From Microvelia longipes (Eukaryota; Arthropoda; Insecta; Hemiptera; Veliidae), in assembly GCA_018340805.1 (NCBI GenBank), contig JACMZG010001913.1, positions 7,910,866-7,974,865 on the forward strand: 64,000 nucleotides of DNA, in the 5' to 3' direction. The translations under genes and the position numbers were made by a program. Of this stretch, positions 11,501 to 22,882 are shown one piece after another (within the stretch, counting starts at the first letter, position 1; each line of letters begins with the position of its first letter). The notes beneath the pieces are model-generated. The model did not search any database and had not been told where the DNA came from. It was given only the letters and a program-made list of their open reading frames with translations.

Positions 11501-11655
11501 TTCCTAGTTAAAACTAGCGACCTTCGTTTTCGTTAATCTAGGAACGTGTAATTCCTTGTTAAAACTAGGACCTGTCGTTCTTCGTTAAATTAACGTGTAG
11601 TTCTTTAAAAAGGACCTGTCGTTTTTAAATCTAGGAATTCCTAGTTAAAACTCTT
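8516..11655. repeat. Satellite array, about 54-bp unit, about 3.1 kb
   Basis: Roughly 55-58 head-to-tail units of 'tagggacgtgtagttcctag', 'ttaaaactagggacctttcg', 'tttttcgttaaatc' (54 nt). Units vary by small indels and by substitution subtypes (gggacc / gcgacc; ctttcg / ctgtcg; agggacg / aggaacg / agagacg), and subtypes alternate in blocks from about 10060 on. Each unit contains a near-palindrome GTTCCTAGT-taaa-ACTAGGGAC. No spacers or flanking genes suggest CRISPR. Degeneration is strongest at the 3' edge (11580-11655). Confidence 0.97.
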
Positions 11656-12484
11656 TTTTACTTAAAATCCTAAACCCCACATTATTGTTGAGTAAAAAGT
11701 AATAAACATTCTTAAAGATACATTCAATTAAAATATTATTTTCAAAACATATTTATTTCCTGTTTTGTTTTACCAGACTTTAAACTCTTAAACAGAATAA
11801 ATTTATCAAATTAATCCCCAACCCCTTTGATATTATAATTCCCTTTTATACCTTAACATTTTAATTAAATTTGTTGAATATATGTGTAATTTTAAAAAAT
11901 ATTACTTGTTTTACTCACTTTTATTGTGATTATTTATTTCGTCACTCACTTTCTTATTTGTGATGTCTCATATAATGTTGCTCTTTCTATTTCATTATTT
12001 TTAAATTATTTTTCAATATAAGCTCTTCTCGGTTTTACTTTTATATGTATCTCTGCCTTCGCGCTCTCTTAGATTTTGTTATTTCTTTGAACTTGTTCCC
12101 TTCTTTTCCTTACTAACTCAGATCTACCTCTCTTCTATATCGCTCCTTCCTTTGCCTTTCTAATTTGTCTCTTATACTATTTCCTCTCATATTATTCGCT
12201 CTCTTATTATCTTTAAATTTTCTCTTTCTTCCTTTCTATTTCTTTGTTTCCCTTATTATTGCTCTTTTTTGCTCACTCTTTATTATAGTCGTGTCACCTT
12301 TGTCTGTCTGCTTTGATGTTTATAATTGTTAGAGAATTTACCTTTTACTTGAATTCTAATTATGAAAACAAATTTACCTTAATTATAATTTTTGTGTTTT
12401 ACGAAAGGATTTTGAATTTAAAATACTAGTTTTGTCGTTTAATTAATTTAGGTGCATTTTTTACGGATAATTTTCTAGGTGAGT
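11656..12484. other. AT-rich, then pyrimidine-rich tract
   Basis: Positions about 12015-12330 are strongly T/C-rich on the + strand (many ctctt, ttcctt runs). No gene is recognised. Such tracts can act as splicing or triplex-forming sequence, but nothing here shows a function. Confidence 0.4.
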
Positions 12485-13195
12485 GATAACTTATAAAATC
12501 AGGCGTTTTTAAGGCTTCCTGAGTAGTTTTTACAAATTTTTCTGTCTGTACGTATATGTATATGTGTGTGTCTATTATCATCTTAGCTCCCAGTGTATTT
12601 ATACTAGAGAGTTGAAACTTTGTACAGAAATTAGTCTATAGGTGTAATTGTGTTATTCGGAAAACAATGTTTTTATGACGTCATGAAGCCGCAATAATGA
12701 CCCAGCAAAGCTTTTAAAAACTCGTAAAACGAGGGAAGGATTAACATATGTGCCAAGTTTCATCTCATTATCAGAATTAGTCTAATTTTTATCAAATGAC
12801 TTGTGTAATTTTTTTTTTTTAAATTGTAAAAAATCTGAAAATAATCCAACTGAGTTTAAATTTCACACAAGTATATGCCTTTACTTAATAAATTAAATCA
12901 ACAGTTTCGTTTCAATATGTATACATCTATAAGTAGTATCTATAAGTATCTATAGTATATCTTATGGTATATCTATGAATTTTGTTGAATCATAAAAGTT
13001 AAGCGGCATCAAGCGTGATAATTGCATGGATGAGTGACCTCTGAGAATGAAACGGATTTATTTACTATCTGAGGACGTGTTACAGTACAAATTTAACGAC
13101 TTGTATATTCTGAGGACGAGCGAAGCGAGTTTGAAACATGGAGGATGAGCGTAGAGAAAAAATTAGGAAATGTACCGAGGTAACTCGTACCAATT
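12485..13195 (+). repeat. RepA copy, near full length
   Basis: Has the RepA blocks in order: 'ggcttcctgagtagtttt', 'atttatactagagagttgaa', 'tgacgtcatgaagccgcaat', 'ctcattatcagaattagt', then 'gaggacgagcgaagcgag' at about 13111-13131 and 'ggatgagcgtagag'. The terminal hairpin is missing or eroded. A short 'ctataagtatctatag' duplication is inserted at about 12930-12965. Confidence 0.7.
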
Positions 13196-13845
13196 TTATT
13201 AAATTTAAAACCAAAACTTTTCCATGTACATTCTCCTGTGAGTAGGTATACAGTAAAATAAATATTGGAGTCTGAAATTATTACTTAAAACCATTACGCT
13301 GAGTAAAAAGGTCAAACATAAGCACTTCTACTAAAATTTGTTTCGTAATGTTTTCTCTTTTGTTCTTCTTTAGACTCCATTTTAACTCTTTTTAAAGACC
13401 TACAAGAGTTTATTGTTCTTTTCGAGACTCGCTCTTTCCTTCCTTTTATAATCATATACGTTTTCGTAAAAATTTTCATTTAACGTTTCTCTTATGTCGA
13501 ATACTTGTTGCAATGCGTTGTAGAATATTGAAAATGTAAATTGATCGCATGGCCTTATTTAGTTTTTTTTGTGGCAGTCGAGTGGGTTGTAATAACTGAC
13601 TGTTTTTAATATTATTGAAACAGAATAAGCATGTTCCTTATTAAAAGAACCTGCTATAGGGAGGAAATCCCAAAAATTTAGGTAAGAGAACTTTCCAAAA
13701 TCAATACCAACTTGGATTACAGCCTTTTTTAGAATGCTTCTAAAAGACCAGCAAAGTTTTCAACTAAAAAAATTTGAGGAGGATAAGTTATTTGTTCATG
13801 ATAAACTGCGTAGGCTTCCACGGTTATTGTCATGAAGATTTTGGT
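13196..13845. other. No gene recognised
   Basis: AT-rich sequence without a credible ORF or repeat boundary. Confidence 0.35.
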
Positions 13846-13847
13846 CT

Positions 13848-14122
13848 TCCGGTGGTGACCGCGTCAATGTAGATGAAGAATCCGTGGGAGGCATCTTCAG
13901 AGATTTCGGACATCATACATATTATCCCCTATTATCCCTACTCATGGCTATAACTTCGTCCTCGAAGACAAGGTCAGAGAAAGGTACATAGGGCCTCTAT
14001 CTTCAGTTCAGTTTTGTAAAGCATTGTGTTTCTATCCATATGATGTCCTTCATCTCTAAAGATGCCTCCCACAGTGGAAGCGAAACGTCGGATTCTTTCA
14101 TCTACATCGACGCGGTCATCTT
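13848..14122. repeat. Inverted repeat with split hammerhead-like core
   Basis: Left arm about 13850-13918 and right arm about 14040-14120 are inverted copies ('gaccgcgtca', 'tgtagatgaa', 'gaatccg', 'tgggaggcatctt', 'gacatcata'), separated by about 120 bp. The right arm retains GCGAAACGTC, which the left arm has lost. The left arm (minus strand, 13900 to 13894) retains CTGAAGA, which is CTAAAGA in the right arm. Together they match the core CUGANGA-stem II-GAAAC-GUC of hammerhead ribozymes, known from Penelope-like elements. The frame open at 14040-14297 is not taken as a gene. Confidence 0.55.
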
Positions 14123-14125
14123 TAT

Positions 14126-15965
14126 TTGTTCATTTGAGGAACCATTTTATTTGCAATTTTGCAAATTGTTGAATAATGCTAACATTTACCAGCATTATTC
14201 CGTTTTGTATTTCCACTGCTTCCTAGTCTATAAGTTGAAAAGCAACCACTTTCATCATTTAACCACCGAATCTCATCACTATGGTGATTACACTTAAGAT
14301 GAAATCGTAATGTCGAATATATCATGCATTGAAAATCATTCATCGCTAGGACGACTATATTGCTGTCTTGGTCATAGAGGATTTAATACCCTAGATAACC
14401 TTAATAAAGTAATTATTTCATTTACTTTAAAAACACTTAAGAAAACTCATAAAACACTTCAAGAACACATAAAATCCTAGTAAAAATCTGTTGTTCTTTG
14501 ATCCTTTCCCAAAATACAACTTAATCTAAATTTCTAAACTAATCTATTGTAAACATTCATTGGTTGGGAAATTCGCAATGAGAATGTAATAAATAGCCGC
14601 GATATTGTTCATACGCCACGATCAAAAGGGGTACCTCGCTAATCATCTACGAGAAGGAAGACAACAGAGTTGCCGCCCGCTAGTGTGAGTTAAAGTTCCT
14701 CGCTATACGGGACGCTTTATACCTCTAGCCGCCGCTCTCACATGCAACCGCCAAATACTACACCCGCCATATTAAACCAAACAGGTACCGCAACTTTCTA
14801 AACATTCTCTCATCCAATAACCGCTACACCGCCTTACCTTTATACTATATTTACTGTTCTCTAACATTTATGTGCCCATTTAGATACCCAATAGAATCAG
14901 CATTTTACACTTATTTTGGTAGAGCTTTACTTGGCCCTGTTGGTGGGTTAAATAGCCGCCATTCACTATCGTGAAATGATCTTAATTATGAGTTAATATT
15001 TTAACGAAGAACGTACTAAAAGTACTTCTTCAATACTCCTATGCACTGCGATGTAAAATATTTCCCTCATTAGTATTAACTATTTGTTGTATATTGACAC
15101 AGATTCTTTAATGTTTCATTATTACTTATTTTCTTCACACAAGAAAACCGGATTATACAGAAAATTGTTGTTTTATAAAACTTTTTATTATTATAAAGTA
15201 AAAAGATTAAAATTCAATTCAGCTGTTTAATTCTATAAAGATGTTATCGAGAGGGTTTTATAAAGTTTAGAAACCTATTTTTACCTTTTTTTAAACCACA
15301 AAAGTAAATTAAATTACAGCTCAAAAAAGGGCTGATAAGTTTAATCAAGATTTTTTTGCCTATTTAGAACAACAGAAACTAATGTAGGGTTTCTAAAAGA
15401 TTCTACACAAAAATGGGAACCTTTTTAAAATAGAAATTTTTACGATAGGAGTTTTAAAATACAGCTTCCTCGGAGGGTTTAGTTTTTTCTATGCTAAGAC
15501 TTTCCTCTCAGATTTTATTATTCTATTATTATAATACTGATATGTACTAGAGGATAGAATCTTTCAAAAGCAGTCACATAAATTCTAAAGAAACATAGGA
15601 AGAACATGATCCTAGACATTTAAGTTTATGTTTACCTATATTTTACTTTCTTATCGAGGGACAGCAATAAAAAAAATGTTACACCCATTTTTTACAAATT
15701 TTTAACGTTTAAGAACCTAAAGATCTTAAATTAAAAAAATAATCGGTGCCTGTAATTATATACGCAGAGTTTTCTTGCAATCCTGGTACAAGCCAAATGA
15801 CTCTAAACAAATTAAATGAAACTGGATACAAATATCTTTTCATAATTGTGGATGAAACAGCGTATTAGTGTAATCTAAGTTTATAAGACTTTATAGAACT
15901 TACAATTCAATGCGTAGATGAATACGCATTTTCTTTTACCTATTTGATAATAGTAGTAGTTGTAG
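14126..15965. other. No gene recognised; GC-richer patch at 14580-14860
   Basis: Mostly AT-rich. The patch at 14580-14860 has many 'ccgcc' and 'gccgcc' motifs and is less simple than its surroundings, but no long open frame or known signal was identified in it. Confidence 0.35.
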
Positions 15966-15967
15966 TA

Positions 15968-16512
15968 ATATGGGGGGAGTGGTAGTAACTACCAGGCAAG
16001 TAGGCCACGTTGTTGGGCCCTTTTTGCCAGCTCCCTAAGATAGTGTTCTACTCCTTTTAATTTCAAGTGTAGGTATATTTCATCTAATCTAGACAGAAGA
16101 GCCGTGAATTTTTATGGTTCCTCTCATGCTTTTTTTAAGCAGTCCTACATATTTTCACTGACTCATATAGTCTAGTGAAAACTAGGAATACCACGAGCCC
16201 ATGTTAAACCTAACCTCCATACACTTTAAACTACAAGGCAGACACCCTATAGTATTATAATGGATCTACTATGGGGGTCCTAAAGTTTTTCCTATACCCA
16301 GTTTCATTTAGGGTAAAGGATCTTTTACGAGTGCCAAACAGTGCACAGGCTGTGCACCACGTCCCTTCTGAAGGACGTGGAACGCAGAATTTTCATCCCT
16401 CTCATAAAAATCCCAGAGGCCCGTACTAGGATGGAACTAAATAAACTCGGAAGTTTAAAGTCCATTTATTCTGTGTATTGGCCACGTACTTTAACCACTA
16501 CACTACGGGTGG
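15968..16512 (-). mobile_element. tRNA-derived SINE, copy 1
   Basis: Read on the minus strand, it begins with a tRNA-like head: box A TAGTGTAGTGG (about 16506 back to 16496) and a degraded box B near 16430. It runs through a body of about 450 bp to 'ggtagttactaccactcc'. The same body, block by block, occurs at 24008-24577 and 29827-30390. RNA polymerase III promoter boxes and lack of an ORF define a SINE. The + strand frame at 16341-16553 is a shadow. Confidence 0.8.
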
Positions 16513-17084
16513 CTCCTCACCTGTCTGATAATTTAACTTCTAATTGTAATTAAATTTTGTAAGAACATAATATGAAGTCTAAAATGAACTAGAAGTCGTT
16601 ACATCGATAAAACGGTGTAATTTTCAAAATACAATCAACGATTTGTCTCAAAGAAAAAAACTCATTTTATGAACTTGGTAAACTCAAGAAAATAACATTT
16701 TCCACCAAAAAGAGAAAAGAGTTTACCAATTTTCTAAAGAATTTAGGGTTTCTTACTACTATTCTATATCTTATTGGCCGGAACTAAACCAAAGGAAAAA
16801 GAAAATCCATTTTATACTTCTAGCAACCGATGGGTGGGAAAATCGTGTAAGGTTCTCTGAATAGGGTTTCCCAGTGAACTCGAAAAGAAACCTTAGTTCT
16901 GGGTAACATTTCAATAAATCTAGGGCAGATACTTCTCTCAATAGTTTTTATTTCGGTTTCGAAAAGGATTTGAAAACTTCTATAGTGTTATTAGCTTTAG
17001 TTCTTATTTCCTTTAAATTTTAGAGTTTCTGTTTGAAATTTTTGTGAATTATTACTTTTATATGGTGTAAATACCTTTTATCTT
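16513..17084. other. No gene recognised
   Basis: AT-rich intronic sequence with no ORF or repeat match seen elsewhere in the window. Confidence 0.35.
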
Positions 17085-17280
17085 TAGTTATAGAGTTATA
17101 TTTCTTTACGAAAACAGGTTTCGTACTTGCCTCAACATACGATGTTTTCAGTACATTATTTTTATCCATGAATTTATTATTTTTTCAAATTTCTGTGAGT
17201 GTTTTATTTTCTAGCGAATTTCCAAAGGGCAAATGAGCTTGTTATATTGGGGTTATGAAAAAAGGAAAGGTGGTTTTCTG
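17085..17280 (+). repeat. RepB interspersed repeat, copy 1
   Basis: Matches 53660-53870 in order: 'agagttatatttctttac', 'aggtttcgtacttgcctcaa', 'acgatg', 'ttatttttatcca', 'gagcttgttatattggggtt'. A possible third scrap ('gagcttatgagattggggtt') is at about 62615-62640. Confidence 0.65.
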
Positions 17281-17700
17281 AAAAAAATTCTGGTGCGGTG
17301 GTCCGCATGTCGGGTGAATTTCCTTTGGATGCGTTTTTCCTGTGCTTAACAACAATCCTGATTGGAATGATAGTTTTTTACATTATATAAGTTTAAACTA
17401 CTAAATTTGGTAATGATTCCGGCGTGGTGGTCCGCTGTCGCACATTTCATTTAAAATGCGTGTTTCCGTGCTTAACAACCCATTTCTTGCTTAAGGTTCC
17501 GGTTCATACTTTAGAACCTGAGCAGTTACTCAATTGTCAAGCACTGCTCGTAACTCATTTTGTCTGTATTTTCCAAAGGAAATGCGCTAAAACCTTTAAA
17601 GATAACTGACTAAGCTTAAAGATATGTAACTAAGCTTTAAACTAGTGCAAATAATAGTGCGTACTTATAATTTTAGAGGCATAGTTTTGTTTAACCAACT
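17281..17700 (+). repeat. RepE, two partial tandem units
   Basis: 'ggtggtccgc...gtgcttaacaac' occurs twice (about 17295-17355 and 17425-17480). The second unit continues with 'catttcttgcttaag', 'gagcagttactcaatt' and 'gtaactcatttt', which recurs at 40925-41080. The final block (17645-17692, 'ggcatagttttgt') recurs inverted at about 41098-41145, so the family has rearranged ends. Confidence 0.55.
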
Positions 17701-18795
17701 GTATAATTATGCGCATCCCCTGTTAAAAATTTAAACAAATTAAAAATAGCTAAAATTAGGTAAAGTAATACATAAAAAAATATAGGTAGTATTGATGTAT
17801 CTTAGATATAAAGGATCTATTTTATTTGTAGTTCCTTGGCATCCATACGTAAACAGACTATTATGAAAGCATTAAAAATAAAGAAAGGTTTGTTTAGACC
17901 AAATTACCCAACAGGCGACGGACATTGTCATAATTCTCAGACAATAAGGGAAATCTAACAACATTTTCCATATTGCCCGCTCTGGTAGAACATTGTGCAC
18001 AATGTCCGATTTCATAATTTTTCGCGACATATACATTAATATAAATGTTTGGAATTTGGAGCCTTATTTGAGTCGATCCCCGCTCCCCCTCTACTTTTGT
18101 TTTCCGAACAGTCTCATAAGCGTAATTTTCTTATAACATTTTTCTCAAGAAAGGAGAATCAAAATAGCTGCCACACTGCCATTTGTCGAGAGTCACCTTG
18201 ACTAGAGAAGAAAATTTTACCGTTTTATAAATAAATATACTAGGCTCCTTTCTCGTAAAGAATGATAAAGCATAATATAAGTACGTATGTCCTACTCAGC
18301 ATAACTTTAAGCATAAAACATTTTTACCCTAAACACATTTAACTCAATATTTCTTCGTTTTACTAAAATAAGGGATATGTACATAATGATATTTCCTTGC
18401 AAAAAGAGCATTTTTATGGTTTGTAAAACAAGATAAAAGAAAAGCAAAAAAAGCACAAAAAAGCTATTACGCTTCTTTTTTCTTACAGTTTTTGAAAAAT
18501 AAACATTGCAAGACAGTATATTTCTATGTAAAAGACTAAAAGTTGCCTTACTTCTACATAGACACTAAAGGTAGTAAAGTAATCGAAAAATCTAAAGAGT
18601 CGACTGTGTATTCTCTCTCTTTTTGAATAGGTATATCCCAAAATTGTCTTTATCTAAAGTGCTCTTTTGAAGTGATATTCTCAGACTTTATGCAATATAT
18701 TAATATTTTTATCAATTGTTATTACTTCAGAGCTGATAGAACTTATCAATTTTTTTAAGGAAAGTAAAAAAGTTTTAACGATAGAAAATTGAGTA
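17701..18795. other. No gene recognised
   Basis: About 1.1 kb of AT-rich sequence, with no credible coding or element ends seen. Confidence 0.35.
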
Positions 18796-18799
18796 ACTC

Positions 18800-19165
18800 A
18801 TATCAGCACTTATATTTTGCTCATATCTGACAAAGGTAATATTTTTCTCATATCAGACAAACGTAATATTTTGCTTATATCAGGCAAAGGTAATATTTTT
18901 CTCATATCAGACAAACGTAATATTTTGCTCATATCAGACAAAGGTAATATTTTGTTTATATCAGGCAAACGTAATATTTTGCTCATATCAGACAAACGTA
19001 ATATTTTTCTCATATCTGACAAACGTAATATTTTCTCATATCAGACAAAGGTAATATTTTGTTCATATCAGACAAAGGGCAATATTTTTCTCATATCAGA
19101 CAAAGGTAATATTTTGTTCATATTAGACAAACGTAATATTTTGCTCATATTAGGATCACTTTTAA
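18800..19165. repeat. Minisatellite, about 27-28-bp unit
   Basis: About 12-13 units of 'catatcagacaaaggtaata' plus 'ttttgct', with cag/cgt subtypes. It is open in one frame on both strands for a while, which follows from the unit composition, not from a gene. Degenerate units continue to about 19345. Confidence 0.92.
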
Positions 19166-19429
19166 TATCTTGAGTTTGTCAGACACACTTATTATATTAT
19201 GCTTATGAGGCACTTTTATCTCAGGCTTATCAAGCAAGCTTAACATCTTTTACACATCAGGCACACCAAATATCTTGCACTTAATAAAAACACTTAATAT
19301 TTGCTCATATTTGACACACTTAATATATTACGTCTTGAGAATGAGCGTAAAATATTTTTCATTTAATTGTTTTTAATATTGCTTATGAGGTACACTAAAT
19401 ATCAGTATATTTATTCATCCTCTTCAATT

Positions 19430-19790
19430 TACCATACCTTGCTATCTTCTTCAGTAATTTTATCTTCTTACTCATTACACCTTTCCTTTTGTTTCGATTT
19501 ACCTTGCTATCTTCTTCATAATTTTATTCTTCTTACTCATTACACCTTTCCTTTTGTTTCGATTTACCTTGCTATCTTCTTCAGTAATTTTATTCTTCTT
19601 ACTCATTACACCTTTCCTTTTGTTTCGATTTACCTTGCTATCTTCTTCCAGTAATTTTATTCTTCTACTCATTACACCTTTCCTTTTGTTTCGATTTACC
19701 TTGCTATCTTCTTCAGTAATTTTATTCTTCTTACTCATTACACCTTTCCTTTTGTTCGATTTACCTTGCTATCTTCTTCATTAAATCTAT
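19430..19790. repeat. Minisatellite, about 76-bp unit, about five copies
   Basis: Unit: 'cttactcattacacctttcc', 'ttttgtttcgatttaccttg', 'ctatcttcttcagtaatttt', 'attcttc'. Pyrimidine-rich on the + strand. Confidence 0.92.
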
Positions 19791-19814
19791 TCATCTTATT
19801 TATTAAAACTTTCG

Positions 19815-20060
19815 TTTTGTTTCTTATACACATGTTTATGATAAAGAACATAAATATATCTACATTTTAAGAACGTAATCATTTGTTTACAATTAAGAAC
19901 CTATACACATGTTTATGATAAAGAACATAAATATATCTACATTTTTAAGAACGTAATCATCTGTTTATAATTAAGAACCTATACCCATGTTTATGATTAA
20001 GAACATAAATATATCTAAATTTATAAGAACGTAAATATTTGTTTATAATTATGTTAAATT
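19815..20060. repeat. Minisatellite, about 75-bp unit, about three copies
   Basis: Unit: 'acacatgtttatgataaaga', 'acataaatatatctacattt', 'taagaacgtaatcatttgtt', 'tataattaagaacctat'. A related, looser array follows at 20240-20460. Confidence 0.85.
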
Positions 20061-20239
20061 TAAAAGAAACGTACAACGGTTTATTAGCTTAAATTAAGTA
20101 ATAAAGAAAAAAGAGTTTTACATACGCACTCACGCGAGACGCCGAACTTGTTCATGAAGCTTTCAGGAATTTTGGAGAACCCTCTTCCTTTTTCGTAAGA
20201 ACTTAAGATGGAGGACATTATTAAACTAATTTTTTTTTT

Positions 20240-20460
20240 TAACTTCAACAAATTAAGAACATAAACATATCTAAATTTTTAAGAACGTAAACATTTGTTT
20301 ATAATTAAGAACATAAACATATCTAAATTTTTAAGAACGTGAACATTTGATTATAATTCATAACATAAACATAAGTTTATGATTAAGAACATAAACATAC
20401 GTTAATAATTAAAAACATGAACATATTTTTATAATTAAGAACATAAACAGTTTATTAAAA
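20240..20460. repeat. Diverged continuation of the 75-bp minisatellite
   Basis: Repeats 'aacataaacatatctaaat', 'ttttaagaacgtaaacattt' and 'gtttataattaag' with decay. Separated from the main array by about 180 bp that contains a short GC-richer patch (20120-20200). Confidence 0.75.
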
Positions 20461-20604
20461 TTTAGAGTTCATAACATTAGCATAGTCTCATTAAGAAATA
20501 GGTCAAAACCAGAAAGACGGAATTAAATGGAAAATTGTTTAACATTTTATACAAAAATGGAAATAAAACAAAAGGGATATAAGGGTGAACATTTTTATTT
20601 AAAA

Positions 20605-20667
20605 GAAAAACATTTCGTTTAATGAAAGAAAAACATAGGGAAACCCGTTTTCAGCGAAATGTTTTTC
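20605..20667. repeat. Inverted repeat, 13-bp perfect arms
   Basis: GAAAAACATTTCG at 20605-20617 and CGAAATGTTTTTC at 20655-20667, loop 37 nt. Confidence 0.7.
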
Positions 20668-20859
20668 CTAACAAAAACCCACGATGAGCTAAAGTGAAGT
20701 TTTGTAGATTGGAGACTAATTTGATTCGTTATAAAATGAGAGCTTGGAATGCCAAGAAATTTTTATAAACAGTGATAATTTCTGTTAGAAATTTAGTAGT
20801 GAATATATATTCAAAAAATCGGGTACGGGGTACCTTGGAAATTTTATTCATTATATCGG

Positions 20860-21405
20860 ATTCGCTACTACCATCCTCCTTGCTTCGGACTCGCTTCGCT
20901 TGTTCTCAGAATATACAATTCGTCAAATGTATACTACAACACCTCTTCACTAAGGACTCGCTTCGATTTTTCTTAGAATATACAATTCGTCAAATGTATA
21001 CTGCAACACCTCTTCACTAAGGACTCGCTTCGCTTGTTCCAGAATATACAATCGTCAAATGTATACTTCTTCGGACTCCAGAATATACAATTCGTCAAAT
21101 GTATACTGCAACACCTCTCATAAGGACTCGCTTCGCTTTTCTCAGAATATACAATCGTCAAATGTATACTGCAACACCTCTTCACTAAGGACTCGCTTCG
21201 CTTTTTCTTAGAATATACAATTCGTCAAATGTATACTGCAACACCTCTTCACTAAGGACTCGCTTCGCTTTTTCTTAGAATATACAATTCGTCAAATTAT
21301 ACTGCATTCACTAAGGACTCGCTTCGCTTTTCTTAGAATATACAATTCGTCAAATATATACTGCAACACCTCTTCACTAAGGACTCGCTTCACTTGTCAG
21401 AGATA
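20860..21405. repeat. Tandem array, about 67-bp unit derived from RepA
   Basis: About eight units of 'cactaaggactcgcttcgct', 'ttttcttagaatatacaatt', 'cgtcaaatgtatactgcaac', 'acctctt'. The unit is the normal RepA outer block, so the array arose by local amplification inside the element. Confidence 0.9.
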
Positions 21406-21411
21406 TAGTTT

Positions 21412-21715
21412 TATCATATACAATACATAACGTATACGAATGAAGTACGTATGTACTTTAATCGTATACAATACATAACGTATACGAATGAAGTACGTAT
21501 GTACTTTAATCGTATACAATACATAACGTATACGAATGAAGTACGTATGTACTTTAATCGTATACAATACATAACGTATACGCAATGAAAGTACGTATGT
21601 ACTTTAATCGTATACAATACATAACGTATACGAATGAAGTACATATGTACTTTAATCGTATACAATACATAACGTATACGAATGAAGTACATGTGTACTT
21701 TAATGTAAGTTTATG
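21412..21715. repeat. Tandem array, about 46-bp unit
   Basis: About six and a half units of 'tcgtatacaatacataacgt', 'atacgaatgaagtacgtatg', 'tacttta'. Each unit contains short palindromes (gtatac, acgtatgtac). Lies immediately after the 67-bp array and inside the same RepA copy. Confidence 0.92.
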
Positions 21716-22287
21716 TACTTTAACCAAATTTCAAATTTATTACAAAATTTTCCGATTTTTCACATTTTTTTAAAAAAAACGTGCTCAAGTCAATTCATAA
21801 AAATTGAACCAATACTAATAATGAGATGGAACTTAGTACATATATTGGTCTTATAGATTGGCTACATGCGTTAAAAATATCAATCTGATTGCATCATTTT
21901 TTTGCGTTGAATGATTTTTCGAATTTTTTGCTGAGTAATTTCGGGTTAATGACGTTATAAAAAAAAATTTTTCGAATAGCACAACTAGTAGACTAATTTT
22001 CTCAAAAATTTTCAACTTTCTAACATAAATAAACTAGGAGCTACGATGATAACAGACGCACTCTTACACGCGTACATACGCACACATATGCAGACACACA
22101 CACACACATGCTGACACAATCACACACATGCAGACACGCAACTTTGTGAAAACTACTTAAGAGGCCTTAAAAGCACCTAAAACGGATAATTCCGGTTACA
22201 TCCCGGTTTTCAATTTTTTTACAAACAATACTTTTCTTATATACCTATAAGGAAAAGTACCTAAATAAGGAAAAGTAAAAATATATA

Positions 22288-22690
22288 CAGTCTATCGTTT
22301 AGTTTAAAAATCCCTAAGGTCATAAGTATTTTGGGGATTGACCAATCAGAGAAGCCGCTGCCAACCTCTCACTTAAAAAGAGAAAAAAATCCCTACCACA
22401 ATAACCGCTGTAGGGAAAAAACCTTCTTCCCAGCAATCGTTCACTTTGTTTGTGGTTCTTCTTTTGATTGCATCGTTTTGAAGACTACTTTCAAAGTAAT
22501 CTTAAAAATGATATTTTAAAATAAAATTACACAAAAGAAATGTAAAAAAACATCGCCAAGAAAATACGGGTAAAATAACCTGATTTGTTTATATAGTTTT
22601 TTCCCGCTCCCTTCTTGCAGGGATTTTTTTCTTAAGAATCAGTGGTGCCTAAACTGACCTGTCAAGATTTTTAAACTTAACGATAGACTG
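22288..22690. mobile_element. Tc1/mariner-type MITE, 403 bp
   Basis: Terminal inverted repeats CAGTCTATCGTTTAGTTTAA and (right end reversed) CAGTCTATCGTTAAGTTTAA, 24 of 25 bases matching, flanked by TA at 22286-22287 and at 22691-22692. No transposase frame inside; the small open frame is incidental. It abuts the hairpin end of the preceding RepA copy. Confidence 0.85.
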
Positions 22691-22794
22691 TAAGTATAAA
22701 TTTAAAAATATGAACACATGTTTTTGTTCTTAATTATAAACATATGTCTACGTTCTTAACTAAACATGGATGACAATATGATGCCAGAAACTCA

Positions 22795-22840
22795 AAGAAA
22801 TTTATAAAAATTTAAAATTAAATGGTAAATAAGCACACAG

Positions 22841-22882
<42 letters not shown>

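Larger units (their letters stand above)
20813..22278 (-). repeat. RepA copy enlarged by internal tandem arrays
   Basis: The + strand starts with the outer RepA end ('tcgggtacggggtacct', 'ggactcgcttcgctt') and resumes the RepA interior at about 21775 ('gtgctcaagtcaattcata', 'aatgagatggaacttag', 'gggttaatgacgtt', 'gcctaaaa'), ending in the terminal hairpin near 22230-22276. The middle is replaced by two tandem arrays (listed separately). A normal RepA copy is about 750 bp; this one is about 1.46 kb. Confidence 0.75.

Noticed and set aside
8516..11655. CRISPR-like array of direct repeats
   Set aside because: Units are continuous, with no unique spacers and no cas-like genes, in a eukaryotic intron. 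It is an ordinary satellite.
14040..14297. 85-codon ORF on +
   Set aside because: Overlaps one arm of an inverted repeat with hammerhead-like sequence; no protein motif.
18810..19173. Repetitive proteins on both strands
   Set aside because: Minisatellite translation.
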